In this document: piece by piece, positions 56,201 to 62,026 of the stretch
Position numbering within the stretch: the first letter of the stretch is position 1
How the letters are laid out: each line of letters begins with the position of its first letter
Origin: Amblyornis subalaris
Lineage: Eukaryota; Chordata; Aves; Passeriformes; Ptilonorhynchidae
Assembly: GCA_018881555.1 (NCBI GenBank)
Contig: JACAXG010000075.1
Location: 3,020,477-3,084,476 of the forward strand
Reading direction: 5' to 3'
Length of the DNA: 64,000 nt
Translations under genes and position numbers: made by a program
Notes under the pieces: model-generated
Told to the model about the DNA's origin: nothing
The model's input: only the letters and a program-made list of their open reading frames with translations
Database searches by the model: none

Positions 56201-57897
56201 AAAGAGGAAAATGATGAAAATTTAAAAGCTAATAGCCTACATGAAAATCTGTTTCCTTCATCGTAAGGAAAAGCAAAATGACCAAAGTTTCAGAAAATAT
56301 TTAAATGGGAACTTAAGCAAGAATGATTTGTGTGCTCTGCAAATCTTGCACAGAGGTAAAAGTAATTAAATTGATTAACATCTCACCTAACTAGAATGTA
56401 AATATAAATATAGTGTAACTCAACAAAACCTGAGCTCAGCTTATCAAATGCAATTTGCTGCATAAACTGGGGTATTTCAAAACTTANTGGGTGTTTTTCC
56501 TATAAATACATAAAATCCACCAACTTTCTGTGAGATAAGCAAATCAAATATTACCCCATACTTTTACTGTGTTAAAGGGGTGAGGAAGAGAATTGAACTG
56601 AACTGTGGGAGATAAGAACTGCTGTAAAAACCAACAACAATAAAACAAAGACCAAAATTTACCCTCTTGCAAAGAGTCTGATGTGTTTGCTGGCATGTCT
56701 GGCCTGTAGCCATTGAGAGCTGCTCATCTTTGGGGTTTTTTCCCCACTTTTCTGCCTCTCTAAAATCTTTCCCCACATCCCTTTGTAATTTCTCGGATAC
56801 ATTTTTTGCCTCCCTTCCCACCTTTCCCTGTGTTTTCTCTTCTCTCCCAGGTGCAGTCAGTTCTAGGGGTCACTCCTTCGCAGATCCTGCCAGTAATCTG
56901 GGTCTGGAAGACATTATTAGGAAAGCACTGATGGGAAACTTTGATGACAAGAGTGAGGAGCACGGGGTCGTAATGTCCCAACCTCTTGCGGTGGCTCCGG
57001 GCAGCTCCGGTGCCGCGGTACCGGCGGGGAACGAGACACGTAGGGAAGAAGCCAATCCATCTCCAAATTCAGGTATTGCAACTTCCAAATATCCATGATC
57101 TTAAAGAAAATCAATAAATCAAGGGTTTGAATAAATTTGGTGCCACTGAAAATCCCTGTCTTTCCTCTGGAAGTCATAGAGGCGGTGTTCGCATTTATCG
57201 TCCTGGCTTTTCCAGGAGCCTGTGACAACACTGAAGTAACAGGGAAGGGAGACCAGGGTGTATTGGATACCTGAAGCCTCTCAGTGCTACCTGATAATTT
57301 CTAGAAACAAACACATGGAGGCTAAAATGCAATGTAATGTTTTGGTGAAATGTGTCCCTTCTGTTCCCAGGTGGGGCAGTCAGCAAGCAGAAGCTCATCA
57401 GCAAGTCAAACAGTCGGAAGTCAAAGTCTCCAATTCCCGGGCAGGGATATTTGGGAACTGAAAGACCTTCTTCTGTCTCATCTGTACATTCAGAAGGGGA
57501 CTACCACAGACAGACTCCAGTGTGGGCCTGGGAAGACAGGCCTTCATCAACAGGTGAGGAATGGGGTTCTTTCNAAGGTAACTGTAACGCTGGATATTGG
57601 CCAGAAGTTTCCAGCATATGAGGATTTTCTGAAATGGCTTTTCTGCTGATTGTCACAACCCAAACCAGAGCAGCTTTACACAGATCTCGTGTTTCTGATT
57701 TTGATGCAGGTTCCACCCAGTTTCCATACAACCCTCTGACCATGAGGATGCTCAGCAGCACCCCCCCGACCTCCATCGCCTGTGCCCCCCCGTCCATGAG
57801 CCAAGCAACCACTCACCAACAGAACAGGATCTGGGAGCGAGAGCCTGCACCACTGCTTTCAGCACAATATGAGACTCTGTCTGACAGTGATGACTGA
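17170..57897 (+). CDS. NCOR1: NCOR1, nuclear receptor corepressor 1 (whole coding span, 46 exons)
   Basis: NCOR1 is a nuclear scaffold that represses genes bound by unliganded thyroid hormone, retinoic acid and other nuclear receptors by bringing HDAC3. Joining the exons listed here gives an uninterrupted 2,533-residue protein (human is about 2,440). In order: a Gln tract (58-66); the coiled coil of repression domain 1 that binds TBL1/GPS2 (about 179-217); the DAD with SANT1 that activates HDAC3 (about 410-490); a charged Glu/Lys stretch (about 510-565); SANT2 (about 631-682); repeated GSI-Q-GTP motifs (about 1130-1465); a Glu-Arg tract (1791-1822); and CoRNR boxes N3 (2028-2032), N2 (2149-2153) and N1 (2355-2363). 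The C terminus is acidic (LSDSDD). All junctions are GT-AG and phase-consistent. Start chosen at the conserved MSSSGYPP. Numbering includes optional exon 23. Confidence 0.97.
18642..18781 (+). CDS. NCOR1: NCOR1 exon 3 (residues 37-83)
   Basis: Acceptor cctcag/GAA, donor ACAG/GTGAGG, leaving two bases of an Arg codon. It encodes [10 protein letters not shown] at its start and a run of nine Gln (eight CAG, one CAA) before [10 protein letters not shown]. An N at 18695 is at a third codon position and is silent (Thr). Confidence 0.95.
18705..18731 (+). repeat. CAG run encoding nine glutamines
   Basis: Nine Gln codons, CAG except for one central CAA, lie in NCOR1 exon 3. The CAA interruption should stabilise the tract. 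Length variation among birds is plausible. Confidence 0.85.
20291..20486 (+). CDS. NCOR1: NCOR1 exon 4 (residues 83-148)
   Basis: Acceptor attag/G, donor AAGAAG/GTAAAA. It encodes the conserved [20 protein letters not shown] segment of the N-terminal repression domain. The basic KRPRLEQ stretch resembles a nuclear localisation signal. An N at 20396 is silent (Ser). Confidence 0.95.
21463..21645 (+). CDS. NCOR1: NCOR1 exon 5 (residues 149-209)
   Basis: Acceptor tctaag/GAC, donor AAGCAA/GTAAGC, phase 0 at both ends. It encodes the start of the coiled coil ([20 protein letters not shown]), which in NCOR1 contacts the TBL1/GPS2 subunits of the corepressor complex. Confidence 0.95.
23484..23597 (+). 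CDS. NCOR1: NCOR1 exon 6 (residues 210-247)
   Basis: Acceptor cttag/CAA, donor CGG/GTGAGT, phase 0. It completes the coiled coil ([13 protein letters not shown]) and continues into [13 protein letters not shown], almost identical to mammals. Confidence 0.95.
24870..24926 (+). CDS. NCOR1: NCOR1 exon 7 (residues 248-266)
   Basis: Acceptor tttgcag/AAA, donor GAATTG/GTAAGT, phase 0. It encodes [19 protein letters not shown], identical to the mammalian protein as known. Confidence 0.95.
25370..25422 (+). CDS. NCOR1: NCOR1 exon 8 (residues 267-284)
   Basis: Acceptor ttgcag/CCC, donor AAAAC/GTGAGT, leaving two bases of Thr. It encodes [17 protein letters not shown]. Confidence 0.95.
26150..26216 (+). 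CDS. NCOR1: NCOR1 exon 9 (residues 284-306)
   Basis: Acceptor tttccag/A, donor CAACGG/GTAAGA. It encodes [20 protein letters not shown] followed by Gln-Arg, a strongly basic helix. Confidence 0.95.
26619..26791 (+). CDS. NCOR1: NCOR1 exon 10 (residues 307-364)
   Basis: Acceptor caacag/GAA, donor CAAAG/GTATTA, phase 2. It encodes the Glu/Lys/Arg-rich helical segment [20 protein letters not shown] onwards. Confidence 0.95.
28725..28815 (+). CDS. NCOR1: NCOR1 exon 11 (residues 364-394)
   Basis: Acceptor ttccag/A, donor CAGGAG/GTGAGG. It encodes [20 protein letters not shown] and the following helix. Confidence 0.95.
29347..29525 (+). CDS. NCOR1: NCOR1 exon 12: start of DAD/SANT1 (residues 395-454)
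   Basis: Acceptor ctgtag/AAT, donor GAAAA/GTAATG, phase 2. It encodes the N-terminal part of the deacetylase-activating domain ([20 protein letters not shown]) and the first SANT1 helix ([17 protein letters not shown]). The DAD binds and activates HDAC3 together with an inositol phosphate. Confidence 0.95.
29992..30046 (+). CDS. NCOR1: NCOR1 exon 13: SANT1 (residues 454-472)
   Basis: Acceptor taaaag/G, donor CGAAAG/GTAAGA. It encodes [18 protein letters not shown], the second SANT1 helix. Confidence 0.95.
30670..30771 (+). CDS. NCOR1: NCOR1 exon 14: end of SANT1 (residues 473-506)
   Basis: Acceptor ctttag/AAT, donor AACCAG/GTATCT, phase 0. It encodes [20 protein letters not shown], the third SANT1 helix with the Tyr and Lys residues that in this family line the inositol phosphate pocket, then a basic [12 protein letters not shown] tail. 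Residue 473 is Asn where human has Ser. Confidence 0.95.
30772..34723 (+). other. NCOR1: NCOR1 intron 14 (3.95 kb)
   Basis: This is the longest intron after intron 1. It holds a CR1 3' end (33403-33553) and, at 31032-31097, a short open stretch with an acceptor-like sequence before it and an AATAAA at 31255, discussed as a possible alternative terminal exon. The rest is unique AT-rich DNA. Confidence 0.75.
33403..33553 (+). mobile_element. CR1 LINE 3' end, plus orientation
   Basis: The sequence runs through CR1 landmarks in order: 'ctggaagtgttcaaggccaa', 'cttggaacaacctgggatag', 'gatctttaaggtctcttcaa' and 'cccaaaccatcctgtgattc', ending in degenerate copies of the ATTCTATGA terminal repeat. 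It is a 5'-truncated, non-coding copy within intron 14. Confidence 0.88.
34724..34854 (+). CDS. NCOR1: NCOR1 exon 15: charged Glu/Lys stretch (residues 507-550)
   Basis: Acceptor atttcag/CAA, donor TCTAA/GTAAGT, phase 2. It encodes [11 protein letters not shown] and then a long Glu/Lys/Asp-rich segment linking the two SANT domains. A second AG six bases downstream (34728-34729) is in frame and could serve as an alternative acceptor. Confidence 0.94.
35328..35545 (+). CDS. NCOR1: NCOR1 exon 16: SANT linker (residues 550-623)
   Basis: Acceptor tcccag/A, donor CCTT/GTGAGT. It encodes the conserved basic segment [20 protein letters not shown], an Ala-rich run and a proline run ([11 protein letters not shown]) just before SANT2. 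Confidence 0.95.
37203..37265 (+). CDS. NCOR1: NCOR1 exon 17: start of SANT2 (residues 623-644)
   Basis: Acceptor tttcag/CT, donor AAAG/GTAAAC. It encodes [19 protein letters not shown], the first helix of SANT2, which binds histone tails in the SMRT/NCOR family. Confidence 0.95.
37620..37759 (+). CDS. NCOR1: NCOR1 exon 18: rest of SANT2 (residues 644-690)
   Basis: Acceptor gaacag/GT, donor CAGAAG/GTGAGT, phase 0. It encodes [20 protein letters not shown] and [20 protein letters not shown], the second and third SANT2 helices, nearly identical to human. Confidence 0.96.
38458..38584 (+). CDS. NCOR1: NCOR1 exon 19 (residues 691-733)
   Basis: Acceptor ctctcag/TCT, donor GAAG/GTAACT. It encodes [20 protein letters not shown] and the acidic segment [16 protein letters not shown]. 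Confidence 0.95.
39238..39793 (+). CDS. NCOR1: NCOR1 exon 20, largest coding exon (residues 733-918)
   Basis: Acceptor tcccag/GT, donor CAGGG/GTGAGT, phase 2. It encodes 184 full codons of low-complexity Glu/Pro/Thr/Ser-rich sequence. Only its ends (for example [19 protein letters not shown]) are close to mammalian NCOR1; the centre is divergent, so this is a disordered, fast-evolving linker. Exon borders and phase confirm it. Confidence 0.93.
40506..40635 (+). CDS. NCOR1: NCOR1 exon 21 (residues 918-961)
   Basis: Acceptor ctccag/T, donor CCTATG/GTATGG. It encodes [20 protein letters not shown] and [12 protein letters not shown]. Confidence 0.95.
40924..41119 (+). CDS. NCOR1: NCOR1 exon 22 (residues 962-1027)
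   Basis: Acceptor gcccag/GTT, donor GGAAG/GTGAGT, phase 1. It encodes [20 protein letters not shown], a conserved block, followed by a Glu/Gln/Arg helix. It is more GC-rich than its neighbours. Confidence 0.95.
41698..41868 (+). CDS. NCOR1: NCOR1 exon 23, optional 57-codon exon (residues 1027-1084)
   Basis: Acceptor tcccag/GA, donor CCAG/GTAAAG. The exon is 171 bases and has phase 1 at both ends, so it can be skipped without changing frame. The best-known human isoform joins the neighbouring exons directly (..[10 protein letters not shown]..), so this is an alternative exon. It encodes [19 protein letters not shown] and a Ser/Pro-rich tail. Confidence 0.85.
42549..42709 (+). CDS. NCOR1: NCOR1 exon 24 (residues 1084-1137)
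   Basis: Acceptor tctcag/TT, donor TCACAA/GTAAGA, phase 0 at its end. It encodes [20 protein letters not shown], a proline run, and ends in GGSISQ, the first GSI motif. Confidence 0.95.
42819..42939 (+). CDS. NCOR1: NCOR1 exon 25 (residues 1138-1178)
   Basis: Acceptor tttcag/GGA, donor ATCTG/GTAAGA. It begins [15 protein letters not shown] and includes [19 protein letters not shown]. Confidence 0.95.
43043..43144 (+). CDS. NCOR1: NCOR1 exon 26 (residues 1178-1212)
   Basis: Acceptor gatag/CT, donor AGAG/GTAAAG, phase 1 on both sides. It encodes [24 protein letters not shown] fits the sumoylation consensus (hydrophobic-Lys-x-Glu); NCOR1 is a known SUMO target. Confidence 0.95.
43591..43688 (+). 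CDS. NCOR1: NCOR1 exon 27 (residues 1212-1244)
   Basis: Acceptor aatcag/GT, donor ACTCAG/GTATTT. It encodes [20 protein letters not shown] and ends in RGSITQ, another GSI motif at an exon edge. Confidence 0.95.
44495..44663 (+). CDS. NCOR1: NCOR1 exon 28 (residues 1245-1301)
   Basis: Acceptor acacag/GGT, donor CGATG/GTGAGT. It begins [20 protein letters not shown] and ends with the conserved [17 protein letters not shown]. Confidence 0.95.
45104..45244 (+). CDS. NCOR1: NCOR1 exon 29 (residues 1301-1348)
   Basis: Acceptor tgccag/CT, donor GGAAG/GTAAAA, phase 1 both sides. It encodes [20 protein letters not shown] and [19 protein letters not shown]. Confidence 0.95.
46532..46615 (+). CDS. NCOR1: NCOR1 exon 30 (residues 1348-1376)
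   Basis: Acceptor tttaag-type (ttttag/GT), donor GCAAG/GTAAGG, phase 1 both sides. It encodes [20 protein letters not shown] and ends in SGSIMQ. Confidence 0.95.
47135..47391 (+). CDS. NCOR1: NCOR1 exon 31 (residues 1376-1461)
   Basis: Acceptor taaaag/GC, donor CTCAG/GTGAAT. It begins [19 protein letters not shown] and contains IKRESPP, a second sumoylation-type site, and ends in EGSISQ. An N at 47304 is silent (Pro). Confidence 0.95.
47512..47872 (+). CDS. NCOR1: NCOR1 exon 32 (residues 1462-1582)
   Basis: Acceptor cttcag/GGC, donor GAGG/GTATGT. It begins [20 protein letters not shown] and includes [20 protein letters not shown], a well conserved block. Confidence 0.95.
48388..48612 (+). 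CDS. NCOR1: NCOR1 exon 33 (residues 1582-1657)
   Basis: Acceptor ttttag/CT, donor CCTG/GTAAAT. It encodes [20 protein letters not shown] and [12 protein letters not shown]. Confidence 0.95.
49414..49623 (+). CDS. NCOR1: NCOR1 exon 34 (residues 1657-1727)
   Basis: Acceptor ctgcag/CT, donor ACGAG/GTGGGC. It encodes [20 protein letters not shown] and [20 protein letters not shown], nearly identical to mammals. Confidence 0.95.
50298..50447 (+). CDS. NCOR1: NCOR1 exon 35 (residues 1727-1777)
   Basis: Acceptor ggcag/GA, donor CCAG/GTAAGA. It encodes [20 protein letters not shown] and [17 protein letters not shown]. Confidence 0.95.
50978..51151 (+). CDS. NCOR1: NCOR1 exon 36 with Glu-Arg tract (residues 1777-1835)
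   Basis: Acceptor tccag/GA, donor ACCAG/GTGAGT. It encodes [14 protein letters not shown], then 32 residues of alternating Glu-Arg (one Lys), then [13 protein letters not shown]. The tract is longer than the human one as I recall it. Confidence 0.94.
51019..51114 (+). repeat. Purine-rich repeat encoding (Glu-Arg)n
   Basis: Ninety-six bases alternate GAA/GAG with AGG, AGA or CGN codons. The mixed codons argue that the dipeptide, not a single DNA unit, is maintained, although GAGAGG units could still slip. On the minus strand it mimics an Arg-Ser domain by chance. Confidence 0.85.
51568..51733 (+). CDS. NCOR1: NCOR1 exon 37 (residues 1835-1890)
   Basis: Acceptor ctgcag/GT, donor ATCAT/GTATGT. 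It encodes EQPGRPGS and [20 protein letters not shown]. The N at 51599 leaves residue 1845 as His or Gln; the family has His. Confidence 0.95.
51976..52472 (+). CDS. NCOR1: NCOR1 exon 38 with CoRNR box N3 (residues 1890-2056)
   Basis: Acceptor caacag/G, donor AGTT/GTACGT. It encodes [20 protein letters not shown] and, near its end, [20 protein letters not shown], the N3 receptor-interaction box, which favours thyroid hormone receptor. An internal donor (CTG/GTAAAG at 52301/52302) is in frame and would remove residues 2000-2056 including N3; see findings. Confidence 0.96.
52908..53036 (+). CDS. NCOR1: NCOR1 exon 39 (residues 2056-2099)
   Basis: Acceptor ctcag/TA, donor AGAGA/GTAAGT. It encodes [20 protein letters not shown] and a Gln/Pro-rich tail. 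Confidence 0.94.
53147..53301 (+). CDS. NCOR1: NCOR1 exon 40, first half of CoRNR box N2 (residues 2099-2150)
   Basis: Acceptor accag/CT, donor ATCTGT/GTAGGT, phase 0 at its end. It encodes [14 protein letters not shown] and ends [12 protein letters not shown], so the junction splits the N2 receptor-interaction motif. An N at 53241 is silent (Ala). Confidence 0.95.
53511..53734 (+). CDS. NCOR1: NCOR1 exon 41, second half of CoRNR box N2 (residues 2151-2225)
   Basis: Acceptor atccag/CAA, donor GGAAG/GTAATG. It begins [11 protein letters not shown], completing ICQII of the N2 box, and includes [20 protein letters not shown]. Confidence 0.95.
54161..54298 (+). CDS. NCOR1: NCOR1 exon 42 (residues 2225-2271)
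   Basis: Acceptor tgtag/G, donor CAGAG/GTATGT. It encodes [20 protein letters not shown] and [18 protein letters not shown]. Confidence 0.95.
54709..54730 (+). repeat. Perfect 9-bp hairpin with 4-base loop
   Basis: The arms gctccagca and tgctggagc are exact reverse complements around a four-base loop, in NCOR1 intron 42. No function is known. Confidence 0.8.
55368..55510 (+). CDS. NCOR1: NCOR1 exon 43 (residues 2271-2319)
   Basis: Acceptor ggcag/G, donor ATGG/GTATGC. It encodes [20 protein letters not shown] and [19 protein letters not shown]. Confidence 0.95.
56057..56110 (+). CDS. NCOR1: NCOR1 exon 44, 54 bases (residues 2319-2337)
   Basis: Acceptor ttgcag/CA, donor CTCAG/GTAAGT, phase 1 both sides. 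It encodes [17 protein letters not shown], matching mammals. Confidence 0.95.
56851..57072 (+). CDS. NCOR1: NCOR1 exon 45 with CoRNR box N1 (residues 2337-2411)
   Basis: Acceptor tcccag/GT, donor TTCAG/GTATTG. It encodes [20 protein letters not shown], where LEDIIRKAL is the N1 receptor-interaction helix (LxxI/HIxxxI/L type), then a Gly/Ala-rich, CpG-rich stretch. Confidence 0.96.
57371..57553 (+). CDS. NCOR1: NCOR1 exon 46 (residues 2411-2472)
   Basis: Acceptor tcccag/GT, donor AACAG/GTGAGG. It encodes [20 protein letters not shown] and the Ser-rich [17 protein letters not shown]. Confidence 0.95.
57710..57897 (+). CDS. NCOR1: NCOR1 exon 47, last coding exon (residues 2472-2533)
   Basis: Acceptor atgcag/GT. 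It encodes [20 protein letters not shown] and ends [19 protein letters not shown] followed by TGA at 57895-57897. The acidic end has CK2-type serines, conserved in the family. Confidence 0.97.
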
Positions 57898-58177
57898 ACT
57901 ATGCAGATTATTATTTTTTTTTTAATTTGCGGGTCAAAAAAAGAAATCTATTTTTGACTTGTGCCCACAGAGACTTTCCAAGAGAGCAAGGGCCACACAA
58001 TGAAGAATTGCTGGAGAGTCCCTGAAATGCCTTCTGCACAGGCTGTGCGTTGGAGGATTGTGGTCGAGAAGGTTGACTTACTAAAGATAAATATGTAAAG
58101 AGTTTTTAAAAATGTGGACTATTCCTGCTCTACATCTATTTGTAAAGAAAACCATAATGTCTTTTAAATCATTCTTC

Positions 58178-58185
58178 TGTAAATA
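58178..58185 (+). promoter_or_regulatory. Pumilio-type element in NCOR1 3' UTR
   Basis: TGTAAATA fits the UGUANAUA consensus of Pumilio proteins. An eight-base match is weak evidence alone; its UTR position makes it plausible. Confidence 0.3.
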
Positions 58186-58906
58186 GAGAGTACTTTTTGC
58201 AGTGTTTTTTCCCTTGCTATAGTATCTGGTGTACTTATGTTCAAATCATTGCCTAAACTTTGGGGGTCATTTTGTAATTTTTTTTAAGCATTTTCTCCAG
58301 TGTAGAATACTCTTCATAACCCTAGCCTCCCTCTCAGCCTAGCCTAACCAGAACCCCAGCCTCCCAACCATCATTGCCCATTTAATGCCGTGCCACTTCC
58401 TGCAGGCATTGTGCTTTTATATAATTTTTTTTCCCCTAGACACACTTTCTCAGTGGTGTTCAAGCTCTTGTGAAAATGTTGATTTTTAAGACTGACCCCT
58501 TAGTGAATTCTGTACATTAACATACTCCGGTTCGCTGGAATAAGATGATATATTTCTTTTGAATTTTAAATTCTGCCACATTGTAAATTTTTTGGTGCAG
58601 TTGGTTTTATTTAGCAACACTGCAGAAATATTCTTGCATGGGTATGTTATGGTTCATTTTTAAAAGGTTAAAGAAACAAAAAAAGAACAGCTTCTGGAGG
58701 CATACCTCACTGTTATGCACACTGGGAATTTTAACTGTGCCCTAAAAGGCTATTCTTAGTGTTTTCTGTTTCTGCATTGTATGCAGTCCAAACAGGCTAC
58801 TAAATTTTACTGTCATATTTAACCACAGCAAATGGCTTTTCTGAACAGAGGCTCTGGGTGGGTTGATAAATCCTTTAAGAAGAAAAACCTCTACATCCCA
58901 AGTTTA

Positions 58907-58912
58907 AATAAA
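58907..58912 (+). terminator. Proximal polyadenylation signal of NCOR1
   Basis: A canonical AATAAA lies 1.0 kb after the stop codon, followed by T-rich sequence. Use is inferred. Confidence 0.4.
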
Positions 58913-60532
58913 ACAAAGTGCTTTTATAGAATAATTGAGCAACACATGAGTCAACTACTTGGCTTCTGTTACAACCAGTTTGAAATAGGTACTGTGATTC
59001 TTACCTTCCTCCAATCTGATTTTAAAATCTTTATGTAATAATTATTTTGAAGTCCGTGTCCCAGTCCCTGTCCCTATAAGCAAGCTTTTGGTGGAAGTCC
59101 TTACAAATGCTTGGCTTAACTCCTGAAGTGTGCAATACTTGTTAGGGTAATTTTTATTTTTAAATTGTATATGGTACTAGGAGAGTCTCCTTAATCATTC
59201 ATCTATCAATGCTTGCTATGATATGCTTGTAGCTCATGTACACATCCATCTGGGGAGTGATGTCACAGGGTGTCCTGACATCCATCTCCAAAAGCATCTT
59301 ATTTTATGCTGCACTGACCTCAGGAAGTGAGATCAAATCTTCCGGGGTAGAAGGACTGATTCACAGATAGCACTGAGCTGGGGGGTGGCGTGGTCTGTCA
59401 GATTCCAAACTGCTTTTCCATCTCATTGATCATCAGACTCTTTGCCTTGGAGGTATTTTCCAGTGATAATATTTTGGATTTTGCCACTGTATTTGTGATG
59501 CGTTGTATGGAAGGTGTAATGCAGTGTAACCCTGGGTCGTGTGAGCTCTGCATCCTATGGAGGGACTGTGATGGTCCTCTTACAAACAGGAAGAAGCACA
59601 GAACTATTTATCAATAGCAAATTTAATTTCAGTCCTTTAAGGAAAGCCTTTTTGCCCCAAGTGTGGGAAACAAAAAAAATCCAAAGGAACTCATTTGGGA
59701 AACTTAACACTGTGTTGAAAATACAGAACTATTTTGCTACTTTTTTTAAACACTGCATCTGCATAGATCTGTTGGCAGTCTTAAATCTCCTTGCAGTCTT
59801 TCTCTAAGAAAGATTTCTCTCATCCTCCCCTCCTTTACCCTTCTGGCTTGAAGCAGTGAAGTTTTCATCCTGTTTGTAGACCTGTGCTCTTATTTTAACT
59901 TTCCTTTTTGTTCCCACAGCAACATATACTGGAAAACAAATTGATCTGCCCTTTTTGTAGATTTAAATTTGGAGTGGAGAGTTAAGTTCCATTCTTAAAC
60001 TCACTTGTTCTCACTTTCTTAGTGTAACAAATACAATGTGAAAGAGGCATGTACAGACAAATGTCTTTGCTACCTGTACAGTAAGTATAGCATGTTCATT
60101 GCAAAGCTTCATGTTACTGCTGCAGCAGCAGCAAGATATCCAAAGTAGGATAGTCACTATCTCCTAAGATACAGCTTGAGTGGCATTTGCACATAAAATG
60201 TTGCTGCTTTTTTTGTTTGTTATCCGAGTTTTAACTTCTCCAGTGTAAAAACCTCTCCAGAGCCTAAGTTAGGGTTTACCACAATTCCAGTAACCTTCAA
60301 GTATGGAATTACATCTGCCCTGTTTCAAACAGGAAGGTGTTTGTAAGTCATGTTTACAAAGTGTAGTTTACTACAAATTTTTACCTGATTTCTGATCAGC
60401 GCTTTCACAATGCTTTCATCTTGATATGGTTCGTGATTCTGATATGAAATCATTTAAGACTTGAAAAACCCATGCATCATAATTTCCACACAATGTCTTC
60501 AGTAGACAGTGACTTCTGGATTCAGACCAATC

Positions 60533-60538
60533 AATAAA
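60533..60538 (+). terminator. Distal polyadenylation signal of NCOR1
   Basis: A canonical AATAAA is followed within 60 bases by a GT/T-rich stretch (ctgtgtctccctcttgtttt), as expected downstream of a cleavage site. It gives a 3' UTR of about 2.65 kb. Confidence 0.5.
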
Positions 60539-60559
60539 GGGGATCAGTTCTCCACTTGC

Positions 60560-61704
60560 TTTTCCTGTGTCTCCCTCTTGTTTTGCAGCATCAGGCACAA
60601 CCCTGCTCCCAGGGGTGCTGCAGGGTTCCCAGTTAACACTGCTGCCCTCCAAGCTCTGCCACTCCAAACCCAAACCCCAACACTTCAGAGAAGATTGGCT
60701 CAAATGTGCCAGAGCCTTTCTGTCAGTACAGCCATATTTTTCCTTCCTAGCTTGCTGAGAACAGAGCTGTGTATGTGACTGAAGTTTTTCCAGCTTCAAT
60801 GAACTCTAGAAAACAGGTGTGCCTCCTCCTCTTAGCTCAAAGTTCAGCAGAGTTGAAGCTGCTACTGTAAGTAAATTAATAATGATATAATTACATCGAG
60901 GGTTGTACCAACCAGCTGCAGTTCTGACAACTGAGAGGTTAAAATTGTGCTTGGTTAGTGACAGATTTAGTTAGTTCTACTATCCTAACTAACTACAGAT
61001 TTGGTAATTTCTGGTTTAATTCTCCTCCTTCTTTAACATCAGGCTTCCTGGCAGGGCAGAACTGAAACATTCTGTTGTATAAAGCAGCTGTTCATACTTG
61101 ATTCACATGAAGGCACGTAGCTGACAAAGCTGGGTTTGTACACACCATCTTTTCCAACAGGAAGCCTCAGGATTCTAGCAGTGACCTATCCAGGAAAGGA
61201 GGACAGCTTTGGCACTCNGAGTGCTCTCCACTGGGGTAAGGGAGCCAAGGGTTTTATTTCTGACAACAACTCTGTTGTGGTAACAGTCTCACCCCTCCTC
61301 TGAGAGGACATCCTATCTTTGGATGCTACATGCTTTGAAGAAATACATTTGATCTTCAGGCAANCTGTTGGACAAGGACAGGGAGCTACAGTTGCAGGGC
61401 AGGTACAGCCTGGGAAATGTTGAAGTTCAAACACGCTGAACTGTAGCACTGATAAAGTGTAGCCCCTGTTGTGCTGTTCAACATGGAAAGAGACAGACAA
61501 TTTCTGCCTGTTTCTTTTCATGACTGGCTCTAGTACAGCCTTGTTTTGAAACTGAACACTTCTGTGAGCAGGCAGGAGTAGCAAACTATTACTCCTTGAC
61601 TTAACCACAGGTATTAATACCAGGCCAGACTTACACTTTGGCAGTCAAAATTAGATCACTTAGCACAGTTGGTCAGTCCAACCACAGACTACACCACAAC
61701 TTCA
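60560..61704. other. Intergenic gap between convergent NCOR1 and TTC19
   Basis: The two genes end towards each other across about 1.1 kb. Minus-strand open frames at 60416-60799 and 61186-61608 show no recognisable domain. I see no RNA gene or named repeat. Confidence 0.55.
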
Positions 61705-61724
61705 CGTAGTTAAGATTTCACACC

Positions 61725-61730
61725 TTTATT
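61725..61730 (-). terminator. TTC19: TTC19 polyadenylation signal
   Basis: The plus-strand TTTATT is AATAAA on the minus strand, 163 bases beyond the TTC19 stop codon. A cleavage site near 61705 would give a short 3' UTR. Confidence 0.65.
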
Positions 61731-61892
61731 TTGGGCTAAGTTNTTAGGCTGTAGCAGCCCTTCCTCTTAAGCAGTCCTTAAACTCCTCATTGCTCTTCCC
61801 CTGGAGAATTGCACCGAGCTGGTCCCAAGCTGCCTGTGCTGGCCAACCCTTGCTGCCACTGGTCACCTCAAGGCTGGACTCTGTGGCCAAAC

Positions 61893-62026
61893 TTACTTGG
61901 AGCCCTTTCTCCTCTTGGCCAGCTCGGCTAGTTCTTCCTGGATATGCTGGACANAAGCAGCATCTCCTTTCTGCTGTGCCTGCTTGAGAGCTTCTTTGTA
62001 CACTTGTTTTGCTTGCAGGAAGTCTT
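61893..62026 (-). CDS. TTC19: TTC19 last exon, coding part
   Basis: Acceptor gctacag/AA at 62028-62027. It encodes DFLQAKQVYKEALKQAQQKG, then HIQEELAELAKRRKGSK and TAA at 61895-61893. An N at 61954 falls in the middle of a codon (TNT; the family has Ser). The stop overlaps a donor-like GTAAGT. Confidence 0.93.

Larger units (their letters stand above)
17278..57709 (+). other. NCOR1: Remaining NCOR1 introns (2-46), general contents
   Basis: The introns between the coding exons range from under 100 bases to 3.95 kb. They are AT-rich, mostly unique sequence with short AT runs (for example 23861-23884 and 38911-38929). The one clear transposon is the CR1 end in intron 14. Introns 2 (17278-18641), 3 (18782-20290), 5 (21646-23483), 6 (23598-24869), 10 (26792-28724), 16 (35546-37202), 29 (45245-46531) and 42 (54299-55367) exceed 1 kb and hold nothing else I can name. 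Confidence 0.7.
57898..60555 (+). other. NCOR1: NCOR1 3' UTR (end approximate)
   Basis: About 2.66 kb of AT-rich sequence follows the stop codon. The block near 58681-58750 (cttctggaggcatacctcac) resembles the mammalian NCOR1 3' UTR as I remember it. Two canonical AATAAA signals occur, at 58907 and 60533. The distal one would give a UTR of about the mammalian length. A Pumilio-type element lies at 58178. Confidence 0.65.

Noticed and set aside
60416..60799. 127-codon minus-strand frame over the NCOR1 3' end
   Set aside because: No recognisable protein, and it overlaps the distal polyadenylation region of NCOR1.
61186..61608. 140-codon minus-strand frame beyond the TTC19 polyadenylation signal
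   Set aside because: It contains two N bases, no known domain, and no evidence links it to TTC19 transcripts.
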